Counted from the stretch's first letter, positions 50,513 through 62,200 are shown. The stretch is DNA of 64,000 nucleotides from Acanthacorydalis orientalis (GCA_034766995.1 CM068318.1:2306501-2370500); one strand, 5' to 3'. Numbers and translations: made by a program. Notes: generated from the letters alone by a model not told the origin.

Positions 50513-50611
50513 GGTACGGAAATATTTTGAAGATTGAAATGTATTTCATTTTTCTGTAAATAAACATTCATTTTGTATAAAAAAAGGCATCGAATTAACT
50601 TGTACACCTAA
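50513..50611 (+). mobile_element. 3' end of the mariner-derivative family
   Basis: It carries AATATTTTGAAGATTGAAAT, AACATTCATTTTGTATAAAA and AATTAACTTGTACACCTAA, followed by TA. Only the last 100 bp remain, and an R1 unit begins 4 bp later. Confidence 0.75.
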
Positions 50612-50614
50612 TAG

Positions 50615-50680
50615 CTATTTACTGAATATTTTTGATCAGAAAAAAGTGACGGTTTGCGAGACAAGAAAAGTATTAATTCC
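50615..50680 (-). repeat. R1 repeat, reverse partial unit
   Basis: It carries CTATTTACTGAATATTTTTG, ATCAGAAAAAAGTGACGGTT and TGCGAGACAAGAAAAGTATT. Confidence 0.55.
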
Positions 50681-51618
50681 TGGAAGATCTTTGTGTTTCT
50701 GTTTATTTTAATGGGCGGACCTTCTTTCTATTTGACAATTCGTTTTCATGCGAATTGAATATGAAAAAAAAAACGAATGTAAAAACAGATTATAATAAAT
50801 CACTATATACAGAATGACTAAAACCAACAAATAAATTAATCAAATATTTACTAAAATAAAATCTATTGTGCTATCCACATAAATTCATATCTATTTTTTT
50901 CTATTTGAAAAATTAATTCAACTAATAAATATTATAAACTAAACATGTTCAATGTGCAATTATTCGTGCTGGAAACACTGATAGATTAATAAACAAAACT
51001 ATGTACATACTGGAAACACGTTATAATACCGTATCGATTATTTATGTTTCCAATACGTTATCGAGTATAAATTTCAACTTGATTGGATTTTGAAATATGT
51101 ATTGATGATGACTGTACATATCTCATAAACATGAAAATAATTTAATAACATAATATGTGACGACAGTAATAATGAAACACATCTATTACACAAGCATTGA
51201 TTTTTTTTAAAAAAAAAACAGGTACTAAATAATAAACAATGACATGCAAAATTATACAACGAAAGCACGGAATTATAGGATCGAGGGATATGCGAATCAA
51301 TACAATATATGCAGGATAGAAGAAAAATAATAAAAACATCCGCGCCTACAGGAAACACGTGCCTGTGTATCGCACAAGCTTTCTTTTTAAAATATAAATT
51401 ATATACAAAAAAACACACACGAACAGAATTACAAAAAAAAAACACAAACATCTACAGTGTGTCTCGTATGCGTACGGCACCGGATCGATACACATGAAAA
51501 AATATGATAAAGTTCTGTGTGCAGAGACGGTAGCTGTAATAGTACGGACGATGAAAATATCAAAACGGCCGCGTTATGTGGACGAACATTACAGATTATG
51601 CAGCAAGTGTGTACTTAC

Positions 51619-51699
51619 TGTAGGGTAATGGACGAGAACCGAAGTGAGGATCCTGCAGCAAGGGTTGCGATCGACCGTTAGTGTGGTTTTCCTTGGGAA
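51619..51699 (-). CDS. sm: hnRNP L / smooth, short linker exon
   Basis: This 81-nt exon lies on the minus strand. The acceptor is TGTTTGTGTGTTCCAG followed by TTCCCAAGG, and the donor is CCCTACA followed by GTAAGTAC. It begins with two bases that finish a codon, carries 26 codons reading PKENHTNGRSQPLLQDPHFG and then SRPLPY, and leaves one base (A). That base joins the AT opening the exon at 801 to make Asn, so the phases match without adjustment. The peptide lies in the RRM2-RRM3 linker, where I recall insect smooth proteins having a similar PLLQ(D/E)P segment. The exon is too short for a domain of its own. The evidence is the splice signals, the phase match and the low divergence from a coding look (no stop, CpG-containing codons) in an otherwise decayed intron. 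It may be a regulated cassette exon; removing it (81 nt, a multiple of 3) would keep the frame. Confidence 0.85.
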
Positions 51700-52389
51700 C
51701 TGGAACACACAAACAGGATGCCTCGATTAGATAACATAAATAGCATAAATTTTAATTGTGTCATTTGCAGAATAGTGAAGCGAAGCGAGTGTTTTAAGAA
51801 AGCGATTCGTTAGAAGACTGGTTAAGTGTTACCAAAAATAAAATAAAAATAAAAAAAATGAATAAGAAAATGAACGAATGAATGATAGAAATTAAAATAA
51901 GAAGAATGAAAAGTTAAATGAATGATACAACGAAAATAACAAATTAAATTGTTTTTTTTTAAAAAAAAAATGAAAAAAATAACGAAAGTGTGTGTGGTTC
52001 ATGTAAGGTTACAACATTTATCAGTGTACACAACATAAACATATAATCAATGACAATAAGTTATTGTCATTTTTCCCAGATGAACATTTATGAACAATAA
52101 TAAAAAAAAACAACACACAGTTCAGAGAGAACAATTAAAATTATCAGTGTTAAACAACTTATTCTATCCCAAAAGTTCTTTTTTAAACAATCATCGTAAA
52201 ATACAAAGACACATCTAAACAGAGAGAATTTACCACACCAGACACACACAACACACTCTTTTATAAACACTCAGAGTCCCATAACAGTAGAACATTAAAT
52301 ATACTTTAATCCCAAAATACATATTACAGAAAAGTGAGACGCTGTAATTTACTAAGGAATTAAGATTTTTTTACACGAAAATTTTTCGC

Positions 52390-52715
52390 ACTGTAGCTGA
52401 ATTCATTTCCACAAATGAACTTCTTACACGACTCATAAACCATGACGTTTTTCGAAACAAAAACGTCCAATAACTGATTATGGATAATTGGGTGCACACA
52501 TTCCGATAATAATATTATCATATTCAAAGTGTTAAGATACATAAATAAACATCTGTCTAAGATATTTGAACGCTTTGAGGACGATTCCATCGATAATCAA
52601 GATGATGAAATATAAATAACAATTAAAAATAATCAACAAACAAAACCTGAAATTTTTAATCAATAATTTCTTTGCGATTTATTGATTGAGTGAAAAATTC
52701 ATTTCAGTAACTACG
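52390..52715. repeat. R1 element with inverted arms, about 325 bp
   Basis: The forward unit starts CACTGTAGCTGAATTCATTT, CCACAAATGAACTTCTTACA. The reverse unit carries ACGCTTTGAGGACGATTCCA, CAATTAAAAATAATCAAC and a decayed outer arm (TGATTGAGTGAAAAATTCAT, TTCAGTAACTACG). Confidence 0.6.
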
Positions 52716-53191
52716 GTTTCAGACAAAGTTTACATTTGAAACAACAGAGAAATCTATTAAGATTTCATTATGAGAAAATCATTTTGAATTTTCACTATCA
52801 GGCCATTTGATTTCGTATTTCATTATTATTCATTTTAGGATAATTATTTCAATTTCATATTCAAATAGATTTACTTTAACTCTATGTACCTTATTGACAC
52901 ACAATAATAACTAGCCAGTATAGTAGTGGTAGCAGTATTTTTTGAATTAATACAATATTTATTGAGCAATCGGTTCTATGTAGAATTTCATCACACCATT
53001 TTCTCCTGTCACCCTTGCAAGATTTCTCAGTACAGCCGATTTTCTTTTTATAACACATCGCTTATTTCAAAATCTTTTCATTCGTAGACCGTACTATCAC
53101 AAAGAAAAGAAAATCACTAGATTTTCCACGCTTACTATGTTATCAATCTGATAAAATAAGACAGTTCTAAAGAAAATAAAGATTAAGATCG

Positions 53192-53287
53192 AGAGAAGTT
53201 GTAAATAATAACGGAAAATATATTTTGAATCAAAATTAAAACGCCAATTTGTTTCGCTGTTTCAAAACTTATTTTAAAAACAGCATT
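53192..53287 (+). mobile_element. 3' fragment of the mariner family seen at 16905
   Basis: AAGTTGTAAATAATAACGGA and AAATATATTTTG match 18136..18170. TTTCGCTGTTTCAAAACTTA and ATGACCCAA match the 3' TIR of the mariner at 16905..18238. It ends exactly at CCCAA|TA, where a (TA)n array starts. The 5' part is missing. Confidence 0.85.
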
Positions 53288-53304
53288 ACTTATTTAATGA
53301 CCCA

Positions 53305-53307
<3 letters not shown>

Positions 53308-53384
<77 letters not shown>
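53308..53384. repeat. (TA)n microsatellite adjoining a mariner end
   Basis: A TA run of about 75 bp starting within the TA target of the mariner fragment. Confidence 0.95.
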
Positions 53385-53481
53385 GAATAGAGACATACAC
53401 ACAGAGATAAAATCTATTGTTAGACTACAATGTCCGTTTTGTACATTGTGTAGATAATATATTGTTGAATCATTCCCTCTT

Positions 53482-53487
53482 TATATA

Positions 53488-53552
<65 letters not shown>
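53482..53552. repeat. (TA)n microsatellite
   Basis: A TA run of about 70 bp with one CA interruption. Confidence 0.95.
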
Positions 53553-53555
<3 letters not shown>

Positions 53556-53832
53556 ATCACATTATCAGGTACACATTTTCGTAAAATGTTACCTCCGACG
53601 ACGGCATAAAAATATAAAAAAGAAGATGTTTCGAAAACAAGGATGAAAATTTGATTACTCAATATACGTGGCACTGAAATATTATTTGCACACATGTGGA
53701 TCACTTTGCCGGCAGGATGTGAGGCAAGTACGAGTAAATCAATAAAACCACAATTTCTCACACATCACTCTCTTATTTATACATGTACGTTTTCTTCATT
53801 CCTCGTACATAACGTGAAATTTGTCTGTTAGA

Positions 53833-53833
<1 letters not shown>

Positions 53834-53905
<72 letters not shown>

Positions 53906-53911
53906 CATACA
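53834..53911. repeat. (TA)n(CATA)n microsatellite
   Basis: About 68 bp of TA followed by CATA units. This is the third long array within 600 bp. Confidence 0.95.
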
Positions 53912-55228
53912 CTACACACATCTGTATTAATAATTACTGTTTCATACAAAGAGATGTTTCTGTTCTTCTGATATCGAGACGCAATTTTATGATGTTGAAC
54001 TGAAGCAGATATATGTGTCTGTACTTGTTGGAAATAAAACGAGACAAACACGTCTAGTTAATTAGAAAAGGGCCTAATTGATTTCTAATAGTGTACGATT
54101 CTACCGTTAAACCAACACTAATTATTCCAATAGATGCACATTAGGAACATCCCATTATTGCCGGTTACTAAATGATACAACAATAACGATAGAGCGAGCT
54201 GATTGTTTTCTTTTTTTTTGTGTTTTGCCACGACGCCCCAGGGTAAATTTCAAAACGAAGTCATCGTTTTCTGTTCCCAGAGGCAACATTCTCCAGTCCA
54301 TACGTTGTGACACGTAAATTGTAGTTGTGTTTCATACCACGACCGATGTAGAAACAATAATTTTCGTTTATTGTTATATTTTCGTACAATAGTAAATATC
54401 TTCGGGGCGTTTTTGTTGCGATTTGTGGTTGATTTATACGGGAGCGGTACCGACGAACAAGTGGGTCAAACAACTAGGCAACTAAATTGTTCTACGTACC
54501 GCGTGGTCCTCATTCGCAACTCGTTTAATAAGAGATATATTTATCATTTAATGATATATATAAAAAAGATTTGCTACGATTCGTGTATTTTTTTTTAGTG
54601 CACAACAATACAGTTTTATTTTAATTTCTAAAAAATAAATAAGAAAAAGTATAATCTTTCCATCTAAATTTTCCTGTTGAAGATAATTTATTTGCTAATA
54701 TTATTTCCATCATTATCTAATGATCTGATACTGTTATTTAGAATTAAATAAATTATTAGTAACAGAGGGTTTCGCCCCTCGCTCACCGACGCTCTCTCTC
54801 TCTCTCTCTTTTAAAAAATAACAGAAATAAACGAATTACACGCACAAATAACCTGAATAAAATGTAAGTTATAAAAATTTGATTGGAAAAATTTATAAAA
54901 ATGAACATAACAAAATACAATGTTAAAATGTATATCAATTTTTTTACTCTAAAGCATCAGAGAATACAATATTTTGAATACATTTCTTATCAGTTTTACA
55001 CTGAAATCGTATAACCTCTTTCGTTCCCTCATACATGTGACTGATGTCAATCAATCAGAACAGAGTGCGATTTCCATCAACCAATCAGACTACGAATAAA
55101 CCGTTACACAATGATGATTTCGATTTTCATTAATGGAGAGAAATTTTATTATTCCTTATGCCTACTTTTGACTTGACCTAAATCGATTTTCCTATTTTTT
55201 CACTCAAAAAAACCACAAAGAGTTTTCA

Positions 55229-55252
55229 ATAGCATCATCGTATGATGCTATT
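55229..55252. repeat. Perfect short hairpin
   Basis: ATAGCATCAT and ATGATGCTAT are perfect complements around a 3-nt loop (CGT). ATCATC and GATGAT are R1 core motifs, and CACTCAAAAAAACCACAAAG upstream resembles an R1 arm. It may therefore be an R1 remnant. Confidence 0.5.
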
Positions 55253-56049
55253 TCTCATGATTTTCGTTACTAATCCAAAATCACGAGAATTATTTTGTGA
55301 AAGTTGATGTATAAATTAAAAAAAATGTCGATTTTATTCTGTAAAAGGAAACGTTCAAAACTGCTTTTAAACAAAAGCTTTCGAACGGAAAAAGTAGAAA
55401 GTCGATTCAGTTGACCGTTCTATGTCCAACAGTAAGTCCGCTTTACCAATAAATTAAAATTTCGTCCGTTATCGAATTAGACCCACTTCGATAAAAAACA
55501 TTTTAATTTTCGGCGTACACGAAACGCATGAAAAATTAAAACACAAATTTACATCGTGACTTACGGACTGCACACTTTTCGTATCGAGCACAAATATTAA
55601 TGAAAGGGAGTTTTTCTAACAAGCGCATACGTCGGCGGTGTAACGCCCCGGTGTAGAATGGGTACAGAGTGATGTATTGTATAGAGACTTGAACATTCTG
55701 TATAAAAATATAGACGGGGACGAAATGTGTTACAGAGAACGTAATCGTGTACCAACACATACGAGAGAGATTCGAAAATATGGGTGCACGTTTTGCAATG
55801 TGTACAGACATGTGTAGTCAGACGGCAAGTGCTCGTATAACACGCTGTCATATTGTGAAGGTTTATATAATACATGTTGTTCACGGCAGAAGTTCTTCGT
55901 AGGTAGTGCTTTCACAACACTTGTCAGAGTTGCCAATTTAGATGAAACGATAACGTTTTAAACATAACTTACACCACGTTTATCAAAACATTTCCATGTA
56001 TGCTTACACACACACACATACATAATCGACTCAGCTAAAAATCTCTGAA

Positions 56050-56165
56050 CGTGTGGACAATTTTCACGAATACTTATTCCAATCACTCTAAAAAACTACG
56101 AAAATATTTCTGATCAAAGAGTTTAATAACTGATTATTCGCCATTTTTAATTCTGACCATGTCTT
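56050..56165 (+). repeat. R1 repeat, forward unit
   Basis: It carries AATTTTCACGAATACTTATT, AATATTTCTGATCAAAGAGT and TAATAACTGATTATTCGCCA, then TTTTTAATTCTGACC. Confidence 0.55.
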
Positions 56166-57993
56166 TTTCAATTGTCAGCCTTATAAGGCATATCTGAAAC
56201 TTTGCATAGTCAATCTACTCCTGATAATACACATTTCATTCATAAAGCTCTCATTCTCAGACGGCACATCACAGGCTTAAAAAATCTCCAGATCTGCTAT
56301 GCACATGACTTATCAATTCGATAAAGTAAGATCGACTCGTATGAAAGGAATAAATAAGCCTCTTCAGCGGTGAGAAAATATTTAATAGTTTATAATTATC
56401 TTACTGGTTTCTGATATCAAGAGAACTTCTATTCGGGTATTTTTCTACGACGATGTCGTCATTTTCAAAGATACACACAACTTTTTCTGATGCTTGACGA
56501 CCAATGATTAATTTATTTTTATACCTACAGTACTCATAGAAATCATGGACATTCAATATTTAATAACTAACATTAATATATTTAAATTTAATCGAGCCAC
56601 GCGCACATTTTTGAAATAAAGCATCAAAACGGTTCCACCGACTCCTCAATAAAATATAATTCATAATTTCGAATTTGTAACAAGATTATCTCGAATAGTT
56701 TTAATAACGTTACACGTCTCTAAATATTGTATCAACTATTAAACTTGGCGCGATTCTCTTTGATCACTGTAAGTCGAGCTCAAGAGCAAAACTTTCCAAG
56801 AACACTCATTCCGAAATGAATTTTTAAAACTGTACTCGCCATAAAACTTTACACGCAGCAACCGCGCTCTCGCGGTGATGATAAATCAATAACTTGAATC
56901 GAATACTTGATTATTTTGATAATGGTTTATACATATTTTTATGTCAGTTCTATCATCCTCGCATCTCCATCGATAAAGCTTTAATCGAAATGAATCAGTG
57001 AAAAGTGATTTATTTGTATGGGAAAAAAACAGTGAAATTTCTTAACACCTTACTAACTATAACGGTTTTGTTTTTAATAATTAAATGATCTGTGAAAGAG
57101 CTTTTCGGAATCATCAAAATGTTAATTTGGCTAATTAAGTATACAGAACAATTTTCTTAACAGCATACTTCGTTATATAAAAGCTCATTATGTAGAGAAA
57201 ATATCTCAAGATCAGATAGACTAAATCTCGAAATGTTCACTTAAGAGAATTCTTTTCTCGCTTATAATTCGTTCTACATGTTTCTCTCTCTCTATCTCTC
57301 TGTGTGTGTTTCTTATAAACGATATGGTAAGGGACTCGTAACAATCTGCAAGAAGTTACTGCAAGAAAATACATTTGGGACGTATTTATTTTATCTCTGA
57401 ATCTTTCTTAATACTCGCTAAATATAATAAATTGTTTTACAAGTATTTGTGTTTTATTTTTTCTTAAAGTAAAGCACAGTAACAGAAAATTACAGAGATT
57501 AATAAAAATCTAACTCAATTGACGATTGGTACTTGTACAGTTTCTGTATCAAAGCTGTTAAGTTTTCAACGATTTTAAATTAGAAATAAATTTATCTTAT
57601 AAGAAAAATCTTATAGTTTGAATCGTGAGTGAAAAATTCATTTGTATAAAAAAAAATCTTCAATATTTTGTTTAAGTGACTTTTACGTTTTTTAAAAAAA
57701 TAATTGGTTTATTTCGAAGAGAACGTTAATTTATTAATTAACTAGTAGTAAATTAAATATTTCTATAAGATCTCATCATTCTCGAGTGCTATTTCAATCA
57801 TAACTAATTAAAAGACTGTTCAGTGCTTTACTAATTAGCACTCTTTTCAAAAAGCATTAAAAGACATAAAACTATTCATATCAATTTCAACCGTAATACA
57901 CAGTCTATAAAACTTCCTACGATTATATGTTTATTTTTGTACACAAGTTAATAATTGCGAACAGTTATACTAAACGGAATTCATACTTGACAT

Positions 57994-58068
57994 AATTGCT
58001 ATTATAGCGGTAATTATGACAGTAATACTGTTAATGTGGTCTATGTTCGACTGTAATAGCAATAATTT
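57994..58068. repeat. Inverted repeat (about 14-bp stem)
   Basis: AATTGCTATTATAG and CTGTAATAGCAATAATT are complementary with one mismatch and one small bulge around about 43 nt that include ACAGTAATACTGT, itself a small palindrome. Confidence 0.4.
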
Positions 58069-59228
58069 CAGATAATAATGTCAACCGGTTCAAAATAACA
58101 CTAACGACTCGAAACACCATTAAATGACGATAAAAAATATAATATGTACACACGAAATGAAGCGGAGTATCAGACAGACATTTCGGATACGAAACACAGT
58201 AATTTCATTCTGTTGAGACGTCCGTTGATTTTTTAATTTTCCGTTATTTATAGCGCCGTCCAACATTCGACACGAGAACTGCGATGACACCGCTGTCACG
58301 TTGCAACACTGCACACATGTATTTACAATTAGTGGTAATGATCGAGGACAATAGTTGATGTGAAGTGTACGAGATGATTATTCGATTGATTTATTATTCG
58401 GTTAAAATGTCTGAACGTTTCATTAATTAAAAAAAAATACTCGCTTGTCTCTTTACATGAAACAAATATTACTAAAAGGAATTCTTCTCTCAAACGACAA
58501 TGTTAATCGTTTAAATATTTAATAATAATTCAGAAACGAATAAACGAATGCCCTAATTCATATATAAACATTTAATTAAATCGATTTACAGCTCGGACAT
58601 CCAATCGCCGACTCTGATAGGGCAGAATGTGTTAAAATCAGTAACAGCGAACGGTTCTATTATTTCGTGTAGTGATCCATCAATTTCAGGGCGAATGTCA
58701 GTAACAAATTCGACGTTTTCAATACTTGTTGGCCTCGTTTATCAATGTATTCTTATTGCTTTTTATCGGAAAACTGATACGAATAGTTCGTCCATAAATA
58801 AATAATTTTATAAACAATCATATTTGAATACAGGATGTTTCCGGTCTATTCCTTGAATGTTATGTAATCAGAAAAGAGATACAACATAATATCATTCAAT
58901 TCACATATTTTGATTGTGTTCAGTCATATTTATTATTAATGCTCTGCGTATGTTTCTATATCTATCTAACCTCACTATCGATGGTGATAAGTTATATTCG
59001 AAATATTTTACAAAGATAACAAGGACAGAAGATTCGTATTCGTTCGATGGCTTTCTCTTTCTTTTATGTGTATAAATTAGTAGTAGATATATAAACAGCA
59101 AATCAAAAAATACAGGATAATTTAAGAAGCAAAAAAAAACTTTTATTCTACAGACATGATTTATATTAAAGTTATTTTTTAACATAATCCTCTCTGACTT
59201 CTATCTTCTTAGTCCAATTCTAAGCAAA

Positions 59229-59423
59229 TTGATAGATTTCGTACTGAGAAAGCGTAGAATTTATAAAACCGAAATTAAAAACTCCAATGAACTTAAAAAG
59301 ATATTGGTTGCGGAATCGGTAAATGCCGGCCCTGGCGTTACTAAAAAAATTGTGCAATCGATACCAAACATGTTCGTTGAAGTAACTGGAAGCAAACGCT
59401 TCCCAAACAAGTATTATTTATAA
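59229..59423 (+). pseudogene. Tc1-like transposase C-terminal fragment
   Basis: A 64-codon frame reads RKRRIYKTEIKNSNELKKIL, then VAES, VTKKIVQSIPNMF and FPNKYYL to a stop. This follows the end of a Tc1 transposase (KRRI....IKN..ELK..L..EW....VT.KL..SMPRR...V....G.PTKY). The Trp of EW is Ser and MPRR is IPNM. All catalytic residues lie upstream and are absent. No inverted end was identified. Confidence 0.78.
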
Positions 59424-60419
59424 CATTTGGTCACATTTAAGGACCTGATTCTCATAATACACTTTTTTTCTACGAATCTGAGAGGATTATGTCTCCATTT
59501 TGTAATGTGCTGCCATCCTGTTGTTAATGAATTATTCTAACCATGCAATGTTTGAAATAATTTTTATTAATAGAAAAAAAAATGATTAAAAATATTCGAA
59601 TTTAACGGCGTGTACGTGATGTTTAATTGATAGCTTTCACGTGTACGAAATTTCTTTCTCCTTACATAAAGATACAGACAAAGAAAGAACTGATATATTG
59701 ATTTTATATAAATAAAGCTCGATTTTAGTACTAAATGGTAATAAAAAAATTATCTAGTGTTTGCGAAACGGCTTAGAAATCATTGTGAAACTGTAATTAA
59801 TATCTTTAAAAAGAAATAAAAAATATTGTGAAATTGTAAACAACCTGAATATTAACTTTTTACTGATTACAGATAAAGGCAAGTACTTGGGATCGCTCAA
59901 CTCGAACCTGCACCACATGTACTGTAAATGCGAGTGTGAAAAGAGGTATCCAGTCAAGTTGGGTTCGACGCGAGGATGTGCTAAACGTGAGTACTTTCTC
60001 ATATTTACAATAGACATAGGGTAAACACTGATGAAATAATGGGAAATTAAGAACATTTTGCGATTCTTGTGCAGCCACTCTTGCACGTCCTTATCAGAAA
60101 AACTCCTTTATCCTCTCAACTCTCATTTTAATGACCCAAAAAAAAGGATGAAAATCGCGTAGTACTATTCTAGAATATGAAAAGCATGCACAATCATAAA
60201 AAAAAATACCATAGTGATCACAAATCTGTGTTATGACAAAAATAAATGTGTTGTCCGGCGGATTCGACTGACAAGTCGAATTCCAGTAATGAAAAATTAT
60301 TATATTTTTTCACAAACATCGAAACAGAATTACGCCCGCTCGACACGAATGTCGATGTAATTTCCATGGAAAAAAAAACACAAAACAATTAACGCAACAT
60401 AAATATTCCAAGATTCATC

Positions 60420-60680
60420 GAACTCGGCGTATTTAAATTTGTATGCCGTCGACGGTGTAGAAAAGACGGCCGAACGATTGCAAAAGTAACATCGTGCAGC
60501 GAAGATTAGAGTGTGTGGACGGGGGTGTGAGTGTGTTCGTGTGTACACACATTCATAATTCAGTATACAATTCGCAAACTGCGCGCCGGAGTGCTCCCGC
60601 CGTCGGCTCAACTCGACAGCGGGATCGAATAAAGCGTTCCGTTCGCACGGCCGGCCGTAATGGCGGCCGAACGTTACACA
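60420..60680. promoter_or_regulatory. CpG-rich island in the upstream intron
   Basis: CGTCGACGGTGTAG, GAAAAGACGGCCGAACGATT, CTGCGCGCCGGAGTGCTCCC and CGCACGGCCGGCCGTAATGG make this one of the most GC-rich stretches of the window. It could be an alternative promoter or enhancer of the gene. No TATA or first-exon structure can be defined by eye, and transcription here is unproven. Confidence 0.3.
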
Positions 60681-60804
60681 CTCCTGTGGTTATTCTGCAA
60701 AATGAATGCATCCGCAGCCATACTTTTATTTGTTTATGATATTATCGTTTCGTTTTACAGACTATATCGGATTCGTATCGAACCGGTTTGTTTTATTTTC
60801 GTGA

Positions 60805-61050
60805 ACGAGTTGTTTTTTCACCGTGCAAAATATTTCCCTAACTAAAAATGTCCACTAAATCAGTATTGATCACTTCTGATCGTTGCTTATTCGTATTTCG
60901 ACGACGATCCGATTTCTTCATACATTGGAGATGTGAAAATGATGGAATATCATCATCTGAATACGCATTAACCACAATCAAACATGATCCATGATATTCT
61001 TAATCAGAAAAATACTTTGTGTGGTGAACAAATACTTTATTCATGAAAGG
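60805..61050. repeat. R1 repeat, inverted pair
   Basis: The forward unit carries TTTTTCACCGTGCAAAATAT, GTCCACTAAATCAGTATTGA and TCACTTCTGATCGTTGCTTA. The reverse unit (from about 60935) carries AAATGATGGAATATCATCAT, CACAATCAAACATGATCC, TTAATCAGAAAAATACTTTG and TTATTCATGAAAGG. Both cores are present with no array between. Confidence 0.68.
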
Positions 61051-61423
61051 GTTCTAATGACCTCAGTTGCCGGCATGCCCCTGAACGTTAGATATCTATC
61101 TATCTACAAAAGGAAATCCCACTGAATAATTTCTGGTTGATTAGAAATCCACTTTATGTTTCATCAATCTACATTTCCAATTCTTTCCTTTTAATAAATC
61201 TCGATTCCATCACTTTTACCTCTTCTCGTTATTTCCATTTAAAATACTTTTTTCCTATTCCTTTACGTTATCGAATTCTTTGAATTATTATACAAATCAG
61301 GGTCTCAAATTTTTCTTTTCTCTGATACTGACTGGGTAGATTACACCGATGAAATATTTTTCTATCGAATTAAGTATTGAAACGTTTCGTATAAATTAAC
61401 TTCAACACACAATACAGTTCTGA

Positions 61424-61520
61424 GACAGTGTGGCTAAACCCACTTTCACAGATGAATTTTTTGTTCATTTTTTTTGTAGCTTGTGAGACGAAAAAAGTAT
61501 TCACCAATGAAACTTCATTC
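61424..61520. repeat. R1 repeat, minimal fold-back copy
   Basis: The outer arm ACAGTGTGGCTAAACCCACT, TTCACAGATGAATTTTTTGT is followed at once by the opposite arm TTGTAGCTTGTGAGACGAAA, AAAGTATTCACCAATGAAAC. Only the two arms remain, under 100 bp. Confidence 0.65.
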
Positions 61521-61749
61521 TTATTCTTCTACTAATTTCATCGACGAATGATTCATCATTTCTAATAAGTTTTTAAGGAAAACAGACGTCATGTTTTTAG
61601 AAATCAATTTTATTTGCCATAAATTTCTATAATTAATTATTACTAAACGATCAACTTAAATGTATTTCAATGGCGATTAGTTATTTTTATAACGCCGAAG
61701 AACATAAAAATCTTAGATTTTTTCAGACCAATCGAGCACAAAAACCGTT

Positions 61750-61909
61750 TTGACAGTGTGAATAAGTTTACTTTCAGAAATGAAGTGTTTTTTCATTCCA
61801 CAAAACACAATCGAAAAAAATCAATAATAACTTTCTGAATATTTCTGATCGAAACATTTTAGTGTAGTTTGTGAGATGAAAGAAGAATCCGTTTGTGAAA
61901 ATTCATCGA
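61750..61909. repeat. R1 repeat, compact inverted copy, 160 bp
   Basis: The forward arm (GACAGTGTGAATAAGTTTAC, TTTCAGAAATGAAGTG, CATTCCACAAAACACAATCG) faces a reverse arm (ATTTCTGATCGAAACATTTT, AGTGTAGTTTGTGAGATGAA, CCGTTTGTGAAAATTC). Confidence 0.7.
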
Positions 61910-62040
61910 ACATTTCGAGTAAACGTTCTCCCTAGTATGTAGAGGATGAATAAATGTAGAAAAAACAAACAAGTTCATTAAACATTGTTGTGTAAAAGAA
62001 AAAAAATTCTGTATACCCCAATGCTCAGAAAATGATAGCA

Positions 62041-62200
62041 ACGCCGTCTAAATGCGATGAAGCACAATCAAAAATGGTCGATGATCGTTTTTATCGTACA
62101 TTTCTGATAGATTAGAAGTTTTTTGACGTTTGCGGGGAACAAATTAGAAAAAAGAGAATTCATTTCTGAAAGTGAATCGAGAAGTCCCAGTGTCGTAACT
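62041..62200 (-). repeat. R1 repeat, reverse unit
   Basis: It carries ATGCGATGAAGCACAATCAA, AAATGGTCGATGATCG, ACATTTCTGATAGATTAGAA, GAGAATTCATTTCTGAAAGT and GTCCCAGTGTCGTAACTATA, the outer end. Confidence 0.65.

Larger units (their letters stand above)
802..51618 (-). other. sm: Giant intron of smooth/hnRNP L (about 50.8 kb)
   Basis: The intron is bounded by the GTAAGTAC donor (51618 downwards) and the TTCATTGTAG acceptor (ending 802), both minus strand. The flanking exons have matching phase. It is very AT-rich and holds the repeats listed separately. I see no convincing additional exon on either strand. Its longest open frame (170 codons at 24988..25500) has no family resemblance. Stretches where I recognise nothing beyond AT-rich sequence and short chance frames include 2640-3865, 5100-6700, 11050-11300, 17..1170 outside the exon, 26340-27550, 27610-28815, 28870-29790, 35000-35490, 40320-40700, 41300-42700, 43150-44640 and 45510-46570. 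Cassette exons shorter than about 60 nt could have been missed. Confidence 0.85.

Noticed and set aside
60660..60845. ATGGCGGCCGAACG as a start codon of a small gene in the CpG island
   Set aside because: The frame runs into AT-rich and R1 sequence and encodes nothing recognisable. It is more likely part of a regulatory island, if anything.
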